Made by a program: the position numbers and the translations under genes. Of a stretch of DNA of 35,508 bases, positions 16,230-23,994 are shown in pieces. This DNA comes from an uncultured Oscillospiraceae bacterium (GTDB lineage Bacteria > Bacillota_A > Clostridia > Oscillospirales > Oscillospiraceae). The stretch lies in the NCBI GenBank assembly GCA_910579155.1, contig CAJTTS010000028.1:1-35508 (forward strand). The letters are read 5' to 3'. Position 1 is the first letter of the stretch. Every line of letters starts with the position of its first letter. The notes beneath the pieces were generated by a model. It saw only the letters and a list, made by a program, of their open reading frames with translations. It did no database searches and had not been told where the DNA came from.

Positions 16230-16655
16230 ATGGACAGAAAAGGCTTCCAGGGATACCAAGGCTATAAGGAGCAGGGCATCAGTGATATGACCCCGGGGGA
16301 ATTGCTCCTGCTACTGTATGATGAGTTGGTCAAGCGCCTGGTTCGGGCCGATTTGGCCCTGAGCAAGGACAACTATCCCCTATTCGAGGCGAGCGTGGAC
16401 CGGAGCCTGGACATCATCCGCTATCTGGATGACACCTTGGATATGCAATATCCCATCAGCCGGAACCTGAACCGCCTGTACGACTACTTCAGCTATGAGC
16501 TGAACCGGGTGAAGGCCGGGCGGAATAAAACCGAGCTGGACCGGGTAAAGGCCATGGTGAGCGATCTGCGCGACACCTTCCGAGAGGCAAACAAAAAAGC
16601 GATTCAGGAATTGTCCGACGCTATCGCCCAGGAGCATGCGGGCGCCGAGGGCTGA
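16230..16655 (+). CDS. fliS: FliS, flagellin export chaperone
   Basis: 141 residues with the FliS pattern: a short Tyr-rich N-terminus (YQGYKEQGISDMTPGELLLL, LYDELVKRL) and four amphipathic helices, with ANKKAIQELSD near the end. FliS binds the C-terminus of flagellin, stops early polymerisation and delivers it to FlhA. AAAAAGGAG precedes the ATG. The fliD-fliS pairing is standard; flagellin itself is not in this window. Confidence 0.97.
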   Translation: MDRKGFQGYQGYKEQGISDMTPGELLLLLYDELVKRLVRADLALSKDNYPLFEASVDRSLDIIRYLDDTLDMQYPISRNLNRLYDYFSYELNRVKAGRNKTELDRVKAMVSDLRDTFREANKKAIQELSDAIAQEHAGAEG

Positions 16656-16658
16656 CCC

Positions 16659-17054
16659 ATGAATGAGAAGACCGTCATGGACGCCCTGGTGCAAATGAAG
16701 CGCACCGGAAACCTGCTCAACGAGCTGTGGGATATGACCCAGCAGCTCGGCCAATCCATCGACCGCAACGACCAGGTGAGCACCCAGATGATTATCAACA
16801 TGCGGGAGGACCCGCTGGGCAAGCTCCAGAGCGCCGACTTGGCCATCCGGGAGCAGCTTGAGGCGCTGCCCGGCGAGGATTCCGCCGCGCTGGCGGGTAT
16901 GCTCAACGGCGGCCCCCCCGCCGATCCCGCTCAAAAGCCCCAGCAGATGCTGTGCGAACAGGTGGCGTCCAACCGTCGGCGGCTGAAGCAGATCACGGAG
17001 CTGGACCGGATGCTCAACCAGCGGCTTGGCCGGGAGAAATCCGCCTACCAATAG
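16659..17054 (+). CDS. Small helical protein, FliT-like chaperone candidate
   Basis: 131 residues starting 3 bases after fliS. It is predicted to be mostly helical and charged, with no membrane segment and no motif I can name. In many bacteria the gene after fliS is fliT, a small helical chaperone of FliD, and size, fold type and place fit this; sequence similarity to FliT cannot be claimed by eye. The tail (ITELDRMLNQRLGREKSAYQ) resembles the short helix seen at the end of flagellar chaperones. It ends the fliD run and is followed by a perfect inverted repeat. Confidence 0.6.
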   Translation: MNEKTVMDALVQMKRTGNLLNELWDMTQQLGQSIDRNDQVSTQMIINMREDPLGKLQSADLAIREQLEALPGEDSAALAGMLNGGPPADPAQKPQQMLCEQVASNRRRLKQITELDRMLNQRLGREKSAYQ

Positions 17055-17067
17055 GCGCAATAAATAG

Positions 17068-17100
17068 AATATCGGCCCGGTGAATCACCGGGCCGATATT
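17068..17100. terminator. Inverted repeat between convergent genes, probable terminator
   Basis: A perfect 15-base stem (17068-17082 with 17086-17100, loop AAT) lies between the convergent fliT-like gene and the C39-like gene. A true T-run is lacking on either side, only ATT or CTATTTATT follows, so termination strength is uncertain. Confidence 0.7.
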
Positions 17101-17131
17101 GCACGAGCAAGTAAAATATGATATGATCTGG

Positions 17132-18091
17132 TTATGTACTTGGTTTGGACAGTACCCACAGCGGTGCGCCGCTGTCCCGGGCGGAGGATAGCTCGTCCAG
17201 GATGATCTGGGGGTCCCAGACCTCCAGGCTTCGCTCCAGGCTGTTGGGATCGGCCACCAGCACGTCCCCGCTGAGGGTTACCCCCCGGATCAGGATAAAG
17301 TGCCCGCCGGTGGTAAAATGCCCGGGGCCCACAAGAGCCGCCAGGATGTGGCCGGAGTATAGCTCCCGGCGTATCTGGTCTACCGTGCGTTCGCTGATCG
17401 CGTTTGCCTCCAGGCCGAAGGCCCGTGCGGCGCCTTGGATGATGGAGTGGTATGAGCCGCTCCGCCGTGCCCAGTAGCCGTTTGCCGCCGCCCAGGCCGC
17501 CATTTGTGCCGGGTCGGTATCGGTGTCCGTCATGCTGGCCACCACCATGGCCATGGCTGTGGGGCCGCAACCGTAGGGCCCGATGGGGTCGGTGCCGTAG
17601 AGTTGTTCGGCCCACTCCTCATCCGCCTGGCAGTAATAGACGATGTCTACCGTACCGCCGGTGAGAATTTGCTTGCCGTCCGCCTCCAGCACCTCGGTGA
17701 GGGGCGGGTCCCCGGCGGGAAGATAGGTGGGGTTCGGTTCCGCCGGCTGTTCCACGATCAGGATGATCTCCTCCGGTTCGTCAGTCAGCCCTTTCCAGAA
17801 GATTACGGCCTGCTGAGCCAGCTCCGTCGCTCTGTCGCCCACCGCTTGGAAAAACCGCCCGGTGGCGTCCACGGCAGCCTTTCCGGCGTCTATGGCGGCG
17901 TTTGCCGCGGCCTTTCCGGTATCCGCCGCCACCGTGGCGGCATAGCGGACGGGGGCCACAATCCGTTCGTAGGTTTCCGGAGCAAAGTGGCGGCAGGCGA
18001 TCAACTCCACCCCGCCGATACAGATCACGGCCAGCAGCGCCACCAGTACGATGTTCCGTGCCAGATGCCGCGCGCCCTTGTTCTGTTTCAC
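17132..18091 (-). CDS. Membrane-anchored C39-like cysteine peptidase family protein
   Basis: 319 residues from a GTG at 18091, chosen because GGGGAGGTG lies 5 bases upstream; the ATG at 18127 overlaps the -10 box of the promoter and cannot be the start. A basic N-terminus and one membrane helix (about residues 13-33) precede an Ala-rich helical stalk. The C-terminal half is a Peptidase_C39_2-like domain with the cysteine in GPYGCGPTAMAMV, the histidine in GGHFILIRG and the VADPNS position, so the catalytic residues seem present. The active domain would face outside. The substrate is unknown. It is divergent from the FtsE-like gene and may act on the envelope or on secreted proteins; this is inference. 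Confidence 0.8.
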   Translation of the reverse strand: MKQNKGARHLARNIVLVALLAVICIGGVELIACRHFAPETYERIVAPVRYAATVAADTGKAAANAAIDAGKAAVDATGRFFQAVGDRATELAQQAVIFWKGLTDEPEEIILIVEQPAEPNPTYLPAGDPPLTEVLEADGKQILTGGTVDIVYYCQADEEWAEQLYGTDPIGPYGCGPTAMAMVVASMTDTDTDPAQMAAWAAANGYWARRSGSYHSIIQGAARAFGLEANAISERTVDQIRRELYSGHILAALVGPGHFTTGGHFILIRGVTLSGDVLVADPNSLERSLEVWDPQIILDELSSARDSGAPLWVLSKPST

Positions 18092-18125
18092 CTGCGCACC
18101 TCCCCTCATATGAAAATCTGCTTCC

Positions 18126-18153
18126 ATTATAACAGAAAAAAAGCGGTTTTCAA
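18126..18153 (-). promoter_or_regulatory. Sigma-A type promoter of the C39-like gene
   Basis: On the minus strand TTGAAA (18153-18148) and a perfect TATAAT (18131-18126) are separated by 16 bases. The predicted transcript starts near 18119, leaving about 28 bases to the GTG start. This is the clearest vegetative promoter in the window and points to expression outside sigma-28 control. Confidence 0.8.
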
Positions 18154-18198
18154 TGGAAAGAAATATTCCTCATCCGCAATTGCAGCCAGGAGATGTCT

Positions 18199-18975
18199 AT
18201 GCCCACCATTTATCTGGAGCACGTTTCAAAATTTTATAAGCTCAAGCGAAGGCGCAAGGGTCCGATCCACCAGGATATGGGTGTGGAGGAGGTGGACCTG
18301 ACCATCCACCAGGGGGAGTTCGTCTTTGTGGTGGGAGGCAGCGGCGCCGGAAAAAGCACCCTGTTGCGCCTCATCACCGGCGAGGTCAAACCCAGCCAGG
18401 GCACGGTGTACCTGGGGGACCGGGATCTGAGCCGGGTGCTGTTTCTCAGCCGCAACCGGGCCTCGGTCATGTTTGGCAAGATATGGCAGGACCCCACCCT
18501 CATCCGCAAAAAGACTGTGGGCGAAAACCTGGCCTTGGCCTCCCGCATCGCCGTGGGGCGCGAATCCCCAAAGGTGGTGGACATCCGCATCAAAAAGGTA
18601 CTGGGCCTGGTGGGAATGAAGGGTGTAGAGGCCAAGTATCCTGTGGAACTGTCCATCGGCCAGTGCCGCCGGGTGGAGCTGGCCCGGGCAATGATCGGCA
18701 GCCCGCCCATCCTCATTCTGGACGAGATCACCGCCAATCTGGACGATGACTGTATCTGGGATACGCTGCACCTGCTCAACGATATGAACCGCCGGGGCAC
18801 CACCGTTATCATGGCTACCCACGACAGCCAGTATGTGAACATACTGCGCCGCCGGGTCATCACCATGGCCAACGGTCGGGTTGTTTCGGACGAGCAAAAA
18901 GGAAAATACGGCGATGTGCTGGAAAAGGACCGAAAACCTTTGGCCTTTGCCAAGCTCAGAACCGATTTCATATAG
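18199..18975 (+). CDS. FtsE-like ABC transporter ATPase without FtsX
   Basis: 258 residues. The second ATG (18199) is preferred because AGGAG stands 6 bases before it and abuts the first ATG. Walker A is GGSGAGKST (46-54), the Q-loop is in KIWQDPTLIRKKTVGENLAL as in FtsE, the signature is LSIGQ (151-155) followed by CRRVELARA, Walker B is ILILDE (171-176) and the H-loop is THD (His208). FtsE with FtsX controls peptidoglycan hydrolases. No permease or FtsX-like gene adjoins it. Its neighbours are a divergent membrane C39-like protein and a receptor gene 39 bases downstream. The altered signature (I for G, C for Q) is unusual but may be compatible with ATP binding. Partner unknown. Confidence 0.85.
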   Translation: MPTIYLEHVSKFYKLKRRRKGPIHQDMGVEEVDLTIHQGEFVFVVGGSGAGKSTLLRLITGEVKPSQGTVYLGDRDLSRVLFLSRNRASVMFGKIWQDPTLIRKKTVGENLALASRIAVGRESPKVVDIRIKKVLGLVGMKGVEAKYPVELSIGQCRRVELARAMIGSPPILILDEITANLDDDCIWDTLHLLNDMNRRGTTVIMATHDSQYVNILRRRVITMANGRVVSDEQKGKYGDVLEKDRKPLAFAKLRTDFI

Positions 18976-19014
18976 ATACACCAACATAGTAAGAAATTGA
19001 GGAGGAAAACGCAA

Positions 19015-20820
19015 ATGATCAAAAACATGAAGGTCAGAAAAAGTTTGATCTTGGGCTACGGCGTCACCATTGTCGTCTCAGTCATCATCATCATCGCATC
19101 CATTGTCCTGATGACCATACAGAAGAACCAGTATACCGACATCCTTAAGGATTATGTCGGCGCCAACGACATTGTTTCCGAGTGCCGCATTGACTACAAT
19201 ATTGCCGGGCGCAGCCTGCGCGATGCGGTGCTGGGCGGCGATATGTCCAACTTGGATACCGCTATGGAAAAGGTGTCTGAGTTGACCGTACGTCTGGATG
19301 AATTGGATAAGGTTTATCCCCTGGATGACAAGACTGAGCTGAACAGCTTTGTCAATACGGTTAGAGAGTGGGAAGTCGAGGCCCAGAACATCGTCGCCGT
19401 AGCCCGCAACAACACGGCGGAGAGCCGCACGGAGGCCGCCGGCATGATCGCCTCCTCCTGCTCCCCCAAGCTGAAGGCCGCCGCCACAGCCGGCGACGCC
19501 CTGGCCGCCAAGCTCCAGCAGAAGCAGGAGGAGATCATTGCCAGACAGAGCATGATTTCTAATATTGCCATCGGAATCATTCTGGCCGCCATGGTCATCG
19601 CCACCATTATTGTACTGCGTATCGCTCTGATTATCATCAAGAGCATCGTTGTCCCCGCAGAGCAGGTACATACCGCCTTGGAGGGCTTCAGCCAGGGCAA
19701 GCTGGACATTCCCGTGGATTATCACAGCGGCAGCGAGCTGGGCGAGATGTGCGACTCCCTGCGCACCAGCCAGCACGTGCTGCATGAGTGCATCAGCGAT
19801 ACCTGCCATCTGCTGGAGGAGATGGGCAACGGCAATTTCGATGTGCGCACCAAGGACGAAAAGGTATATGTGGGCGCTCTGAGCAGCATCCTCACTTCCG
19901 TGCGTACCATCAACCGCAGCCTCAGTGACGCCCTGACCCAGATCAACCAGAGCGCCGAGCAGGTGTCCGCCGGCGCCGAGCAGGTGTCCACCGGTGCCCA
20001 GTCCCTGGCCCAGGGCGCTACCGAGCAGGCCAGCGCCGTGGAGGAGCTGTCCGCCACCATCGCCGAGATCTCCAACAACTCCCGCAAGAACGCCGAGAAC
20101 AGCGAAAAGGCTGCGGCCCACTCCCAGGACGCCGGCCAGAGCCTGAGCGAGAGCTCCCAGTACATGCAGCAGATGGTGGAGGCCATGGAGAAGATTTCCG
20201 AGTCCTCCTCCGAGATCGGCAAGATCATCGCCACCATTGAGAACATCGCCTTCCAGACCAACATCCTGGCCCTGAACGCCGCCGTGGAGGCCGCCCGGGC
20301 GGGCAGCGCCGGCAAGGGCTTCGCCGTGGTGGCCGACGAGGTGCGCAACCTGTCCGCCAAGTCCGACGAGGCCGCCAAGGCCACCAAGGAGCTCATCGAC
20401 CGCTCCATCGTGTCCGTCAAGGAGGGCAATGAGATCGTGCAGAAGGTGTCCGCCGCCCTCCAGGCCACCAACGAGCGCGCCGGGCTGGTGGTGGCCTCCG
20501 TCCAGGAGATCACCAAGGCCGCCGAGGAGGAGTCCGAGGCCATCGCCCAGGTGACCGAGGGCATCGACCAGATCTCCTCCGTGGTGCAGACCAACTCCGC
20601 CACCAGCGAGGAGTCCGCCGCCGCCAGCGAGGAGCTGTCCAGTCAGGCCGCCCTGATGAAGGAGCTGCTCAGCCGCTTCAAGCTCCGTCAGGACGGATTC
20701 TCGCCCAAGCCCTTGCCCGCCTACAGCGCCGCCGCGTCCTCTGTCTCTTCCTCTTCCTATGACGACGGCTACGATGCGCCCTCCGGCGGCTCCGCTTCCA
20801 GTGTGTTCAGTAAGTACTAA
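19015..20820 (+). CDS. Methyl-accepting chemotaxis protein
   Basis: 601 residues from the ATG at 19015, since GAGGAGG lies inside the longer TTG reading. Membrane helices are at about 11-33 and 183-206, flanking an external helical region of roughly 150 residues that looks like a four-helix-bundle sensor rather than a Cache domain. A HAMP-like region follows, then the long coiled-coil signalling domain with the conserved tip ([20 protein letters not shown], then [15 protein letters not shown]) at about 409-443. A Ser-rich tail of about 40 residues ends without a CheR-binding pentapeptide. It binds CheA and CheW/CheV. The ligand is unknown. Codon use shifts sharply at about 19930 to almost all C/G third positions. 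Confidence 0.96.
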   Translation: MIKNMKVRKSLILGYGVTIVVSVIIIIASIVLMTIQKNQYTDILKDYVGANDIVSECRIDYNIAGRSLRDAVLGGDMSNLDTAMEKVSELTVRLDELDKVYPLDDKTELNSFVNTVREWEVEAQNIVAVARNNTAESRTEAAGMIASSCSPKLKAAATAGDALAAKLQQKQEEIIARQSMISNIAIGIILAAMVIATIIVLRIALIIIKSIVVPAEQVHTALEGFSQGKLDIPVDYHSGSELGEMCDSLRTSQHVLHECISDTCHLLEEMGNGNFDVRTKDEKVYVGALSSILTSVRTINRSLSDALTQINQSAEQVSAGAEQVSTGAQSLAQGATEQASAVEELSATIAEISNNSRKNAENSEKAAAHSQDAGQSLSESSQYMQQMVEAMEKISESSSEIGKIIATIENIAFQTNILALNAAVEAARAGSAGKGFAVVADEVRNLSAKSDEAAKATKELIDRSIVSVKEGNEIVQKVSAALQATNERAGLVVASVQEITKAAEEESEAIAQVTEGIDQISSVVQTNSATSEESAAASEELSSQAALMKELLSRFKLRQDGFSPKPLPAYSAAASSVSSSSYDDGYDAPSGGSASSVFSKY

Positions 20821-20835
20821 GTAACCAAACAGGCT

Positions 20836-20867
20836 GCCAGGGGGCGGCAGTCATGCCGTCCCCTGGC
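20836..20867 (+). terminator. Rho-independent terminator after the MCP gene
   Basis: A 14-pair stem with one G-T pair (20836-20849 with 20854-20867, loop GTCA) is followed by GCTTTTCTT. It separates the receptor gene from the FtsA-like gene, which begins 37 bases later. No promoter is evident in that short gap, so partial read-through is possible. Confidence 0.85.
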
Positions 20868-20904
20868 GCTTTTCTTATGAAATCCCCGAGAGAGGAGCGG
20901 ACCT

Positions 20905-22806
20905 ATGGCAGACATGAAGGCTCAGGATAATGACCTGATCTTCGCCCTGGATATCGGCACGCGCAGCGTGGTGGGCGTGGTGGGCCGGCCGGTAGGCGAC
21001 CGGCTGAAGGTCATTGACGTAGAAATGGCCGAACACGGCAAACGGGCCATGATGGACGGCCAAATTGACGACATCAAGCAGGTGGGCGCCTTGGCCAGGA
21101 CGGTGACGGAGCGGCTGGAGGGCCGTCTGGGAATGCGCCTGGAGCGGGTATGCGTGGCCGCCGCGGGGCGGGCCCTGCGTACCCAGAAGGGCTCCTTTAC
21201 CCTGGAGCTGCCTGAGGAGCAGTCCATCGACGCCGAGCAGATCAGCCGCTTGGAGGCCGGGGCGGTGTCCGCCGCCGAGGAGGCGCTCCAGAACGACGGC
21301 AGCGACCGCCGGCAGATGTTCCTTGTGGGCTACACTGTGGCCCAGTACCGGCTGGATAACTATCCCATGGCCAACCTTCAATTCCACACGGGGCGCAAGG
21401 CGGAGGCCGATGTGGTAGCCACCTTCCTCCCCGGTGAGGTGGTGGAGAGCCTGTACGCCGCCATGCGCAACGCGGGGCTACAGGTGGCCAGCATGACATT
21501 GGAGCCCATTGCCGCCATGAACGCCGCCATCCCTGCCGAGCTGCGGCTGCTGAACCTGGCCATGGTGGATATCGGCGCGGGCACCACCGATATTGCCTTG
21601 TGCCGGGACGGTAGCGTGGTGGGTTATACCATGGCCACCGTAGCCGGGGACGAAATCACTGAGGCTATCATGCGCTCCTTCCTGGTGGACTTCAAGACCG
21701 CCGAGCAGATTAAGCGGTCCATTGGCGAGAGCGATGAGCTCATCCGCTGCCGGAACATTTTGGGCCAGGAGGAGCGGGTGGCCGTCAGCGAGGTGATGCA
21801 GGTCATCCAGGAGCCTATGGACAAGTTGGCCGACGCCATCGCCAAGCAGATTCTGGGAGTCAACGGTAATCCCCCCTCCGCCGTGTTCCTGGCGGGCGGC
21901 GGCAGTAAACTGGCCGGTCTGCGGGAAAAGGTGGCCATCCAGTTGGAAATGGACGAGAAGCGTGTGGCCATCGCGGGCAACAACTTCGCGTTGAGCGTGT
22001 TCTCCGAGTCCCTGGAACTGGAAAGGCCGGAGTACGCAACACCCCTTGGCATCGCCATTTCGGCAGGGCTGGGGCTGCTTAACGACAGCTATGTGGTCAT
22101 CCTCAACGGTCAGAGCGCCAAGCTGTTCCGCAACGGGGTGCTCACCCTGCGGGATATTCTGCTGATGAACGGCTACAGCTATGCCGACATGGTGGGTAAA
22201 ACGGGCAAAAGCCTGACCCTGACCATGGACGGCAAGCGGCTGGTATTCCGGGGCGAGCCCGCCGTCCCCGCCGTCCTGCGGGTGAACGGCGAGGAGGCCA
22301 CCTTGTCCACAGTGATCCACGCTGGGGATGAAATCAACTTTATCCCCGCCCGTCACGGGGAGGACGCTCACCGCACCCTGGCGGAGCTGTTGGGGCCGGA
22401 TTTCTACGGCAAGGCCATGGTGAACAACATCATTGTTCCCATGGACGCGCCGCTGACTCAAGGGGATGTGATCCTTACCCTGCGCCAGACGCCGCCCGCC
22501 CGGGCAGCTTCCCCCGCTTCCTCCTCCGCCCCGGCCCAGGTCCCTTCCGCCCCCAGGATGGCCACCCCTGAGCCCGTGCGGCCCGCCCCGCGGGTCCGGG
22601 AGGTTCACTTGACGTTGAACGATAAGCCCCTCAGCCTTCCGGTGAAGGACGACGGGTCCCCCTATTATTTGATGGATCTGCTGGAGTATTCCGGCATCGA
22701 CTTTGAGCATCTGGACAGGGCTGTGCGGCTGGAGGTCAACGGCGTAGAGCGAGGCTTCCAGCACGCGCTGAAGGAACAGGATTCCGTCACCATCACCCTG
22801 GCCTGA
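20905..22806 (+). CDS. FtsA-like actin-family ATPase with beta-grasp-like C-terminal extension
   Basis: 633 residues. Residues about 10-395 are an FtsA/PilM-type actin fold: phosphate 1 in FALDIGTRSVVGVVG, phosphate 2 in VDIGAGTTDIALC (about 221-233) and the adenosine motif LAGGGSKLAGL (about 329-339). The remaining 240 residues are not part of classical FtsA: a segment with LRVNGEEATLSTVIHAGDEI, an Ala/Pro linker, and a last segment ending RLEVNGVERGFQHALKEQDS, which look like beta-grasp (ThiS/MoaD-like) units. The membrane-binding amphipathic helix of FtsA is not seen. GAGAGGAG precedes the ATG. FtsZ is not nearby. The gene is followed by a single-pass membrane protein that may anchor it. 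Role unknown; division or envelope assembly is possible. Confidence 0.8.
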   Translation: MADMKAQDNDLIFALDIGTRSVVGVVGRPVGDRLKVIDVEMAEHGKRAMMDGQIDDIKQVGALARTVTERLEGRLGMRLERVCVAAAGRALRTQKGSFTLELPEEQSIDAEQISRLEAGAVSAAEEALQNDGSDRRQMFLVGYTVAQYRLDNYPMANLQFHTGRKAEADVVATFLPGEVVESLYAAMRNAGLQVASMTLEPIAAMNAAIPAELRLLNLAMVDIGAGTTDIALCRDGSVVGYTMATVAGDEITEAIMRSFLVDFKTAEQIKRSIGESDELIRCRNILGQEERVAVSEVMQVIQEPMDKLADAIAKQILGVNGNPPSAVFLAGGGSKLAGLREKVAIQLEMDEKRVAIAGNNFALSVFSESLELERPEYATPLGIAISAGLGLLNDSYVVILNGQSAKLFRNGVLTLRDILLMNGYSYADMVGKTGKSLTLTMDGKRLVFRGEPAVPAVLRVNGEEATLSTVIHAGDEINFIPARHGEDAHRTLAELLGPDFYGKAMVNNIIVPMDAPLTQGDVILTLRQTPPARAASPASSSAPAQVPSAPRMATPEPVRPAPRVREVHLTLNDKPLSLPVKDDGSPYYLMDLLEYSGIDFEHLDRAVRLEVNGVERGFQHALKEQDSVTITLA

Positions 22807-22831
22807 TCGAGACGCAAGAAGGTGTTGTGCC

Positions 22832-23956
22832 ATGGCATTTGGAAAACCGAAACAGCCAAAGGAGCCCAAGCCTCCTAAGGCTCCCAAAGAGAAAAAACCG
22901 AAGAAACCTAAAAAAGAAAAGCCGCCCAAGGTAAAAAAGGGCAAAAAAGGCCAGCCCGCTCCCGTCCCTGAGGCGGAGGGCGAGGAGCAGGGGAAAAAGA
23001 AAAAGCTGCCCCTGCCCCTGCTTATCATCTCGCTGGCGGTCATCGTAGCCGCAGCGGTCATCGTATTCCTGTTCGTCATCAAGCCCAGATTCTTCGGCAA
23101 TGCGGATGCGGACCCGGACGTCACAGTCTCCGTGGAACCCGAGCCCCCCGTGCTGCCCACGGAAATTCCCGTCGGCGAAGATGTGTCCATTCAGGGTCTG
23201 CAACTGGGTTCGGACGAGAGCGGCGCGCTGGCGGAGAAGGCCAAAACGATCACCTACCGCTATACCAACCTGGTGGACTCCGGCAAGGCCGCCGAAACCT
23301 ACGTGAAGCAGTTGGCCCAGGAGTCCCCCGGCTTTTCCCTGGTGGACGAGGAATTCGTCCGGTTGACGGAGCAGCCGGACTATACCACTGCAGAGGGTAT
23401 GGTACTGCTGGCCCGAAACGTCCCGGTGGCTGCCCCGGAAACCACCCCGGAGCCGGAGGCGGAGTCCCCCGAGCCCACGGAGGGCGGGGACGGCGAATCC
23501 CCCGCCCCGGAGGAGAGCCTGGAGCCCACTCCCGAGCCGGAGCCTACACCCGAGCCCATCACCTATGTGCACACCGTGCGCATCACCTGGTCGCCCGGTA
23601 TTTGCGTGGTTACGGCGGACGAACAGGAGGGGCGGGTCACCTCGCCCGCGTCGCCCAGCGGCCCCACAAGCCACGGCGTCACGCAGCGCGGCGCCAAGCA
23701 GATCCTCCAGGAGATGGAACCCGCTCAGTTGGAGTTGGCGGGCGCGTCCATGGACGAGTACGAGGTCATGCCCGTGGACGGCACCGAGACGGTGGACGAT
23801 CTGCCCTGCATCCGCCTGTATGTGTACAGCGACAACAACCAGCCCAACAGTAATGAGTTTATCGGCAGCTACCTGATGAGCATTGACGGAGAACACCTCT
23901 ACAAGGTGGATCCCATCACCGATGAGATCAAAGAGCTGGAGTACACTCCCCGCTGA
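22832..23956 (+). CDS. Single-pass membrane protein with Lys/Pro-rich cytoplasmic tail, unknown
   Basis: 374 residues of no family I recognise. Residues 1-60 are a very basic K/P tail (GKPKQPKEPKPPKAPKEKKP). One membrane helix follows at about 66-90. The external part has a folded-looking segment (about 110-195), a Pro/Glu/Thr spacer with PEPTPEPEPTPEP-like repeats, and a second folded segment starting about residue 245 (VHTVRITWSPGICVVTADEQ) that runs to the end. It lies 25 bases after the FtsA-like gene with AAGGTG before the ATG, so the two are likely co-expressed. The basic tail could contact the membrane surface, nucleic acid or the acidic FtsA-like partner; none of this is shown. Confidence 0.75.
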   Translation: MAFGKPKQPKEPKPPKAPKEKKPKKPKKEKPPKVKKGKKGQPAPVPEAEGEEQGKKKKLPLPLLIISLAVIVAAAVIVFLFVIKPRFFGNADADPDVTVSVEPEPPVLPTEIPVGEDVSIQGLQLGSDESGALAEKAKTITYRYTNLVDSGKAAETYVKQLAQESPGFSLVDEEFVRLTEQPDYTTAEGMVLLARNVPVAAPETTPEPEAESPEPTEGGDGESPAPEESLEPTPEPEPTPEPITYVHTVRITWSPGICVVTADEQEGRVTSPASPSGPTSHGVTQRGAKQILQEMEPAQLELAGASMDEYEVMPVDGTETVDDLPCIRLYVYSDNNQPNSNEFIGSYLMSIDGEHLYKVDPITDEIKELEYTPR

Positions 23957-23957
23957 T

Positions 23958-23994
23958 AAAAACCGCTGAGGACAGCTTGTCCTCAGCGGTTTTT
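23958..23994. terminator. Bidirectional rho-independent terminator
   Basis: A perfect 17-base inverted repeat (23958-23974 with 23978-23994, loop GCT) with A-run and T-run ends serves the plus-strand membrane protein gene and the convergent minus-strand AAA+ gene, whose stop codon overlaps its right edge. Confidence 0.95.

Noticed and set aside
18092..18127. Longer N-terminus of the C39-like protein from the ATG at 18127
   Set aside because: This ATG overlaps the TATAAT box of its own promoter, so it is not in the mRNA.
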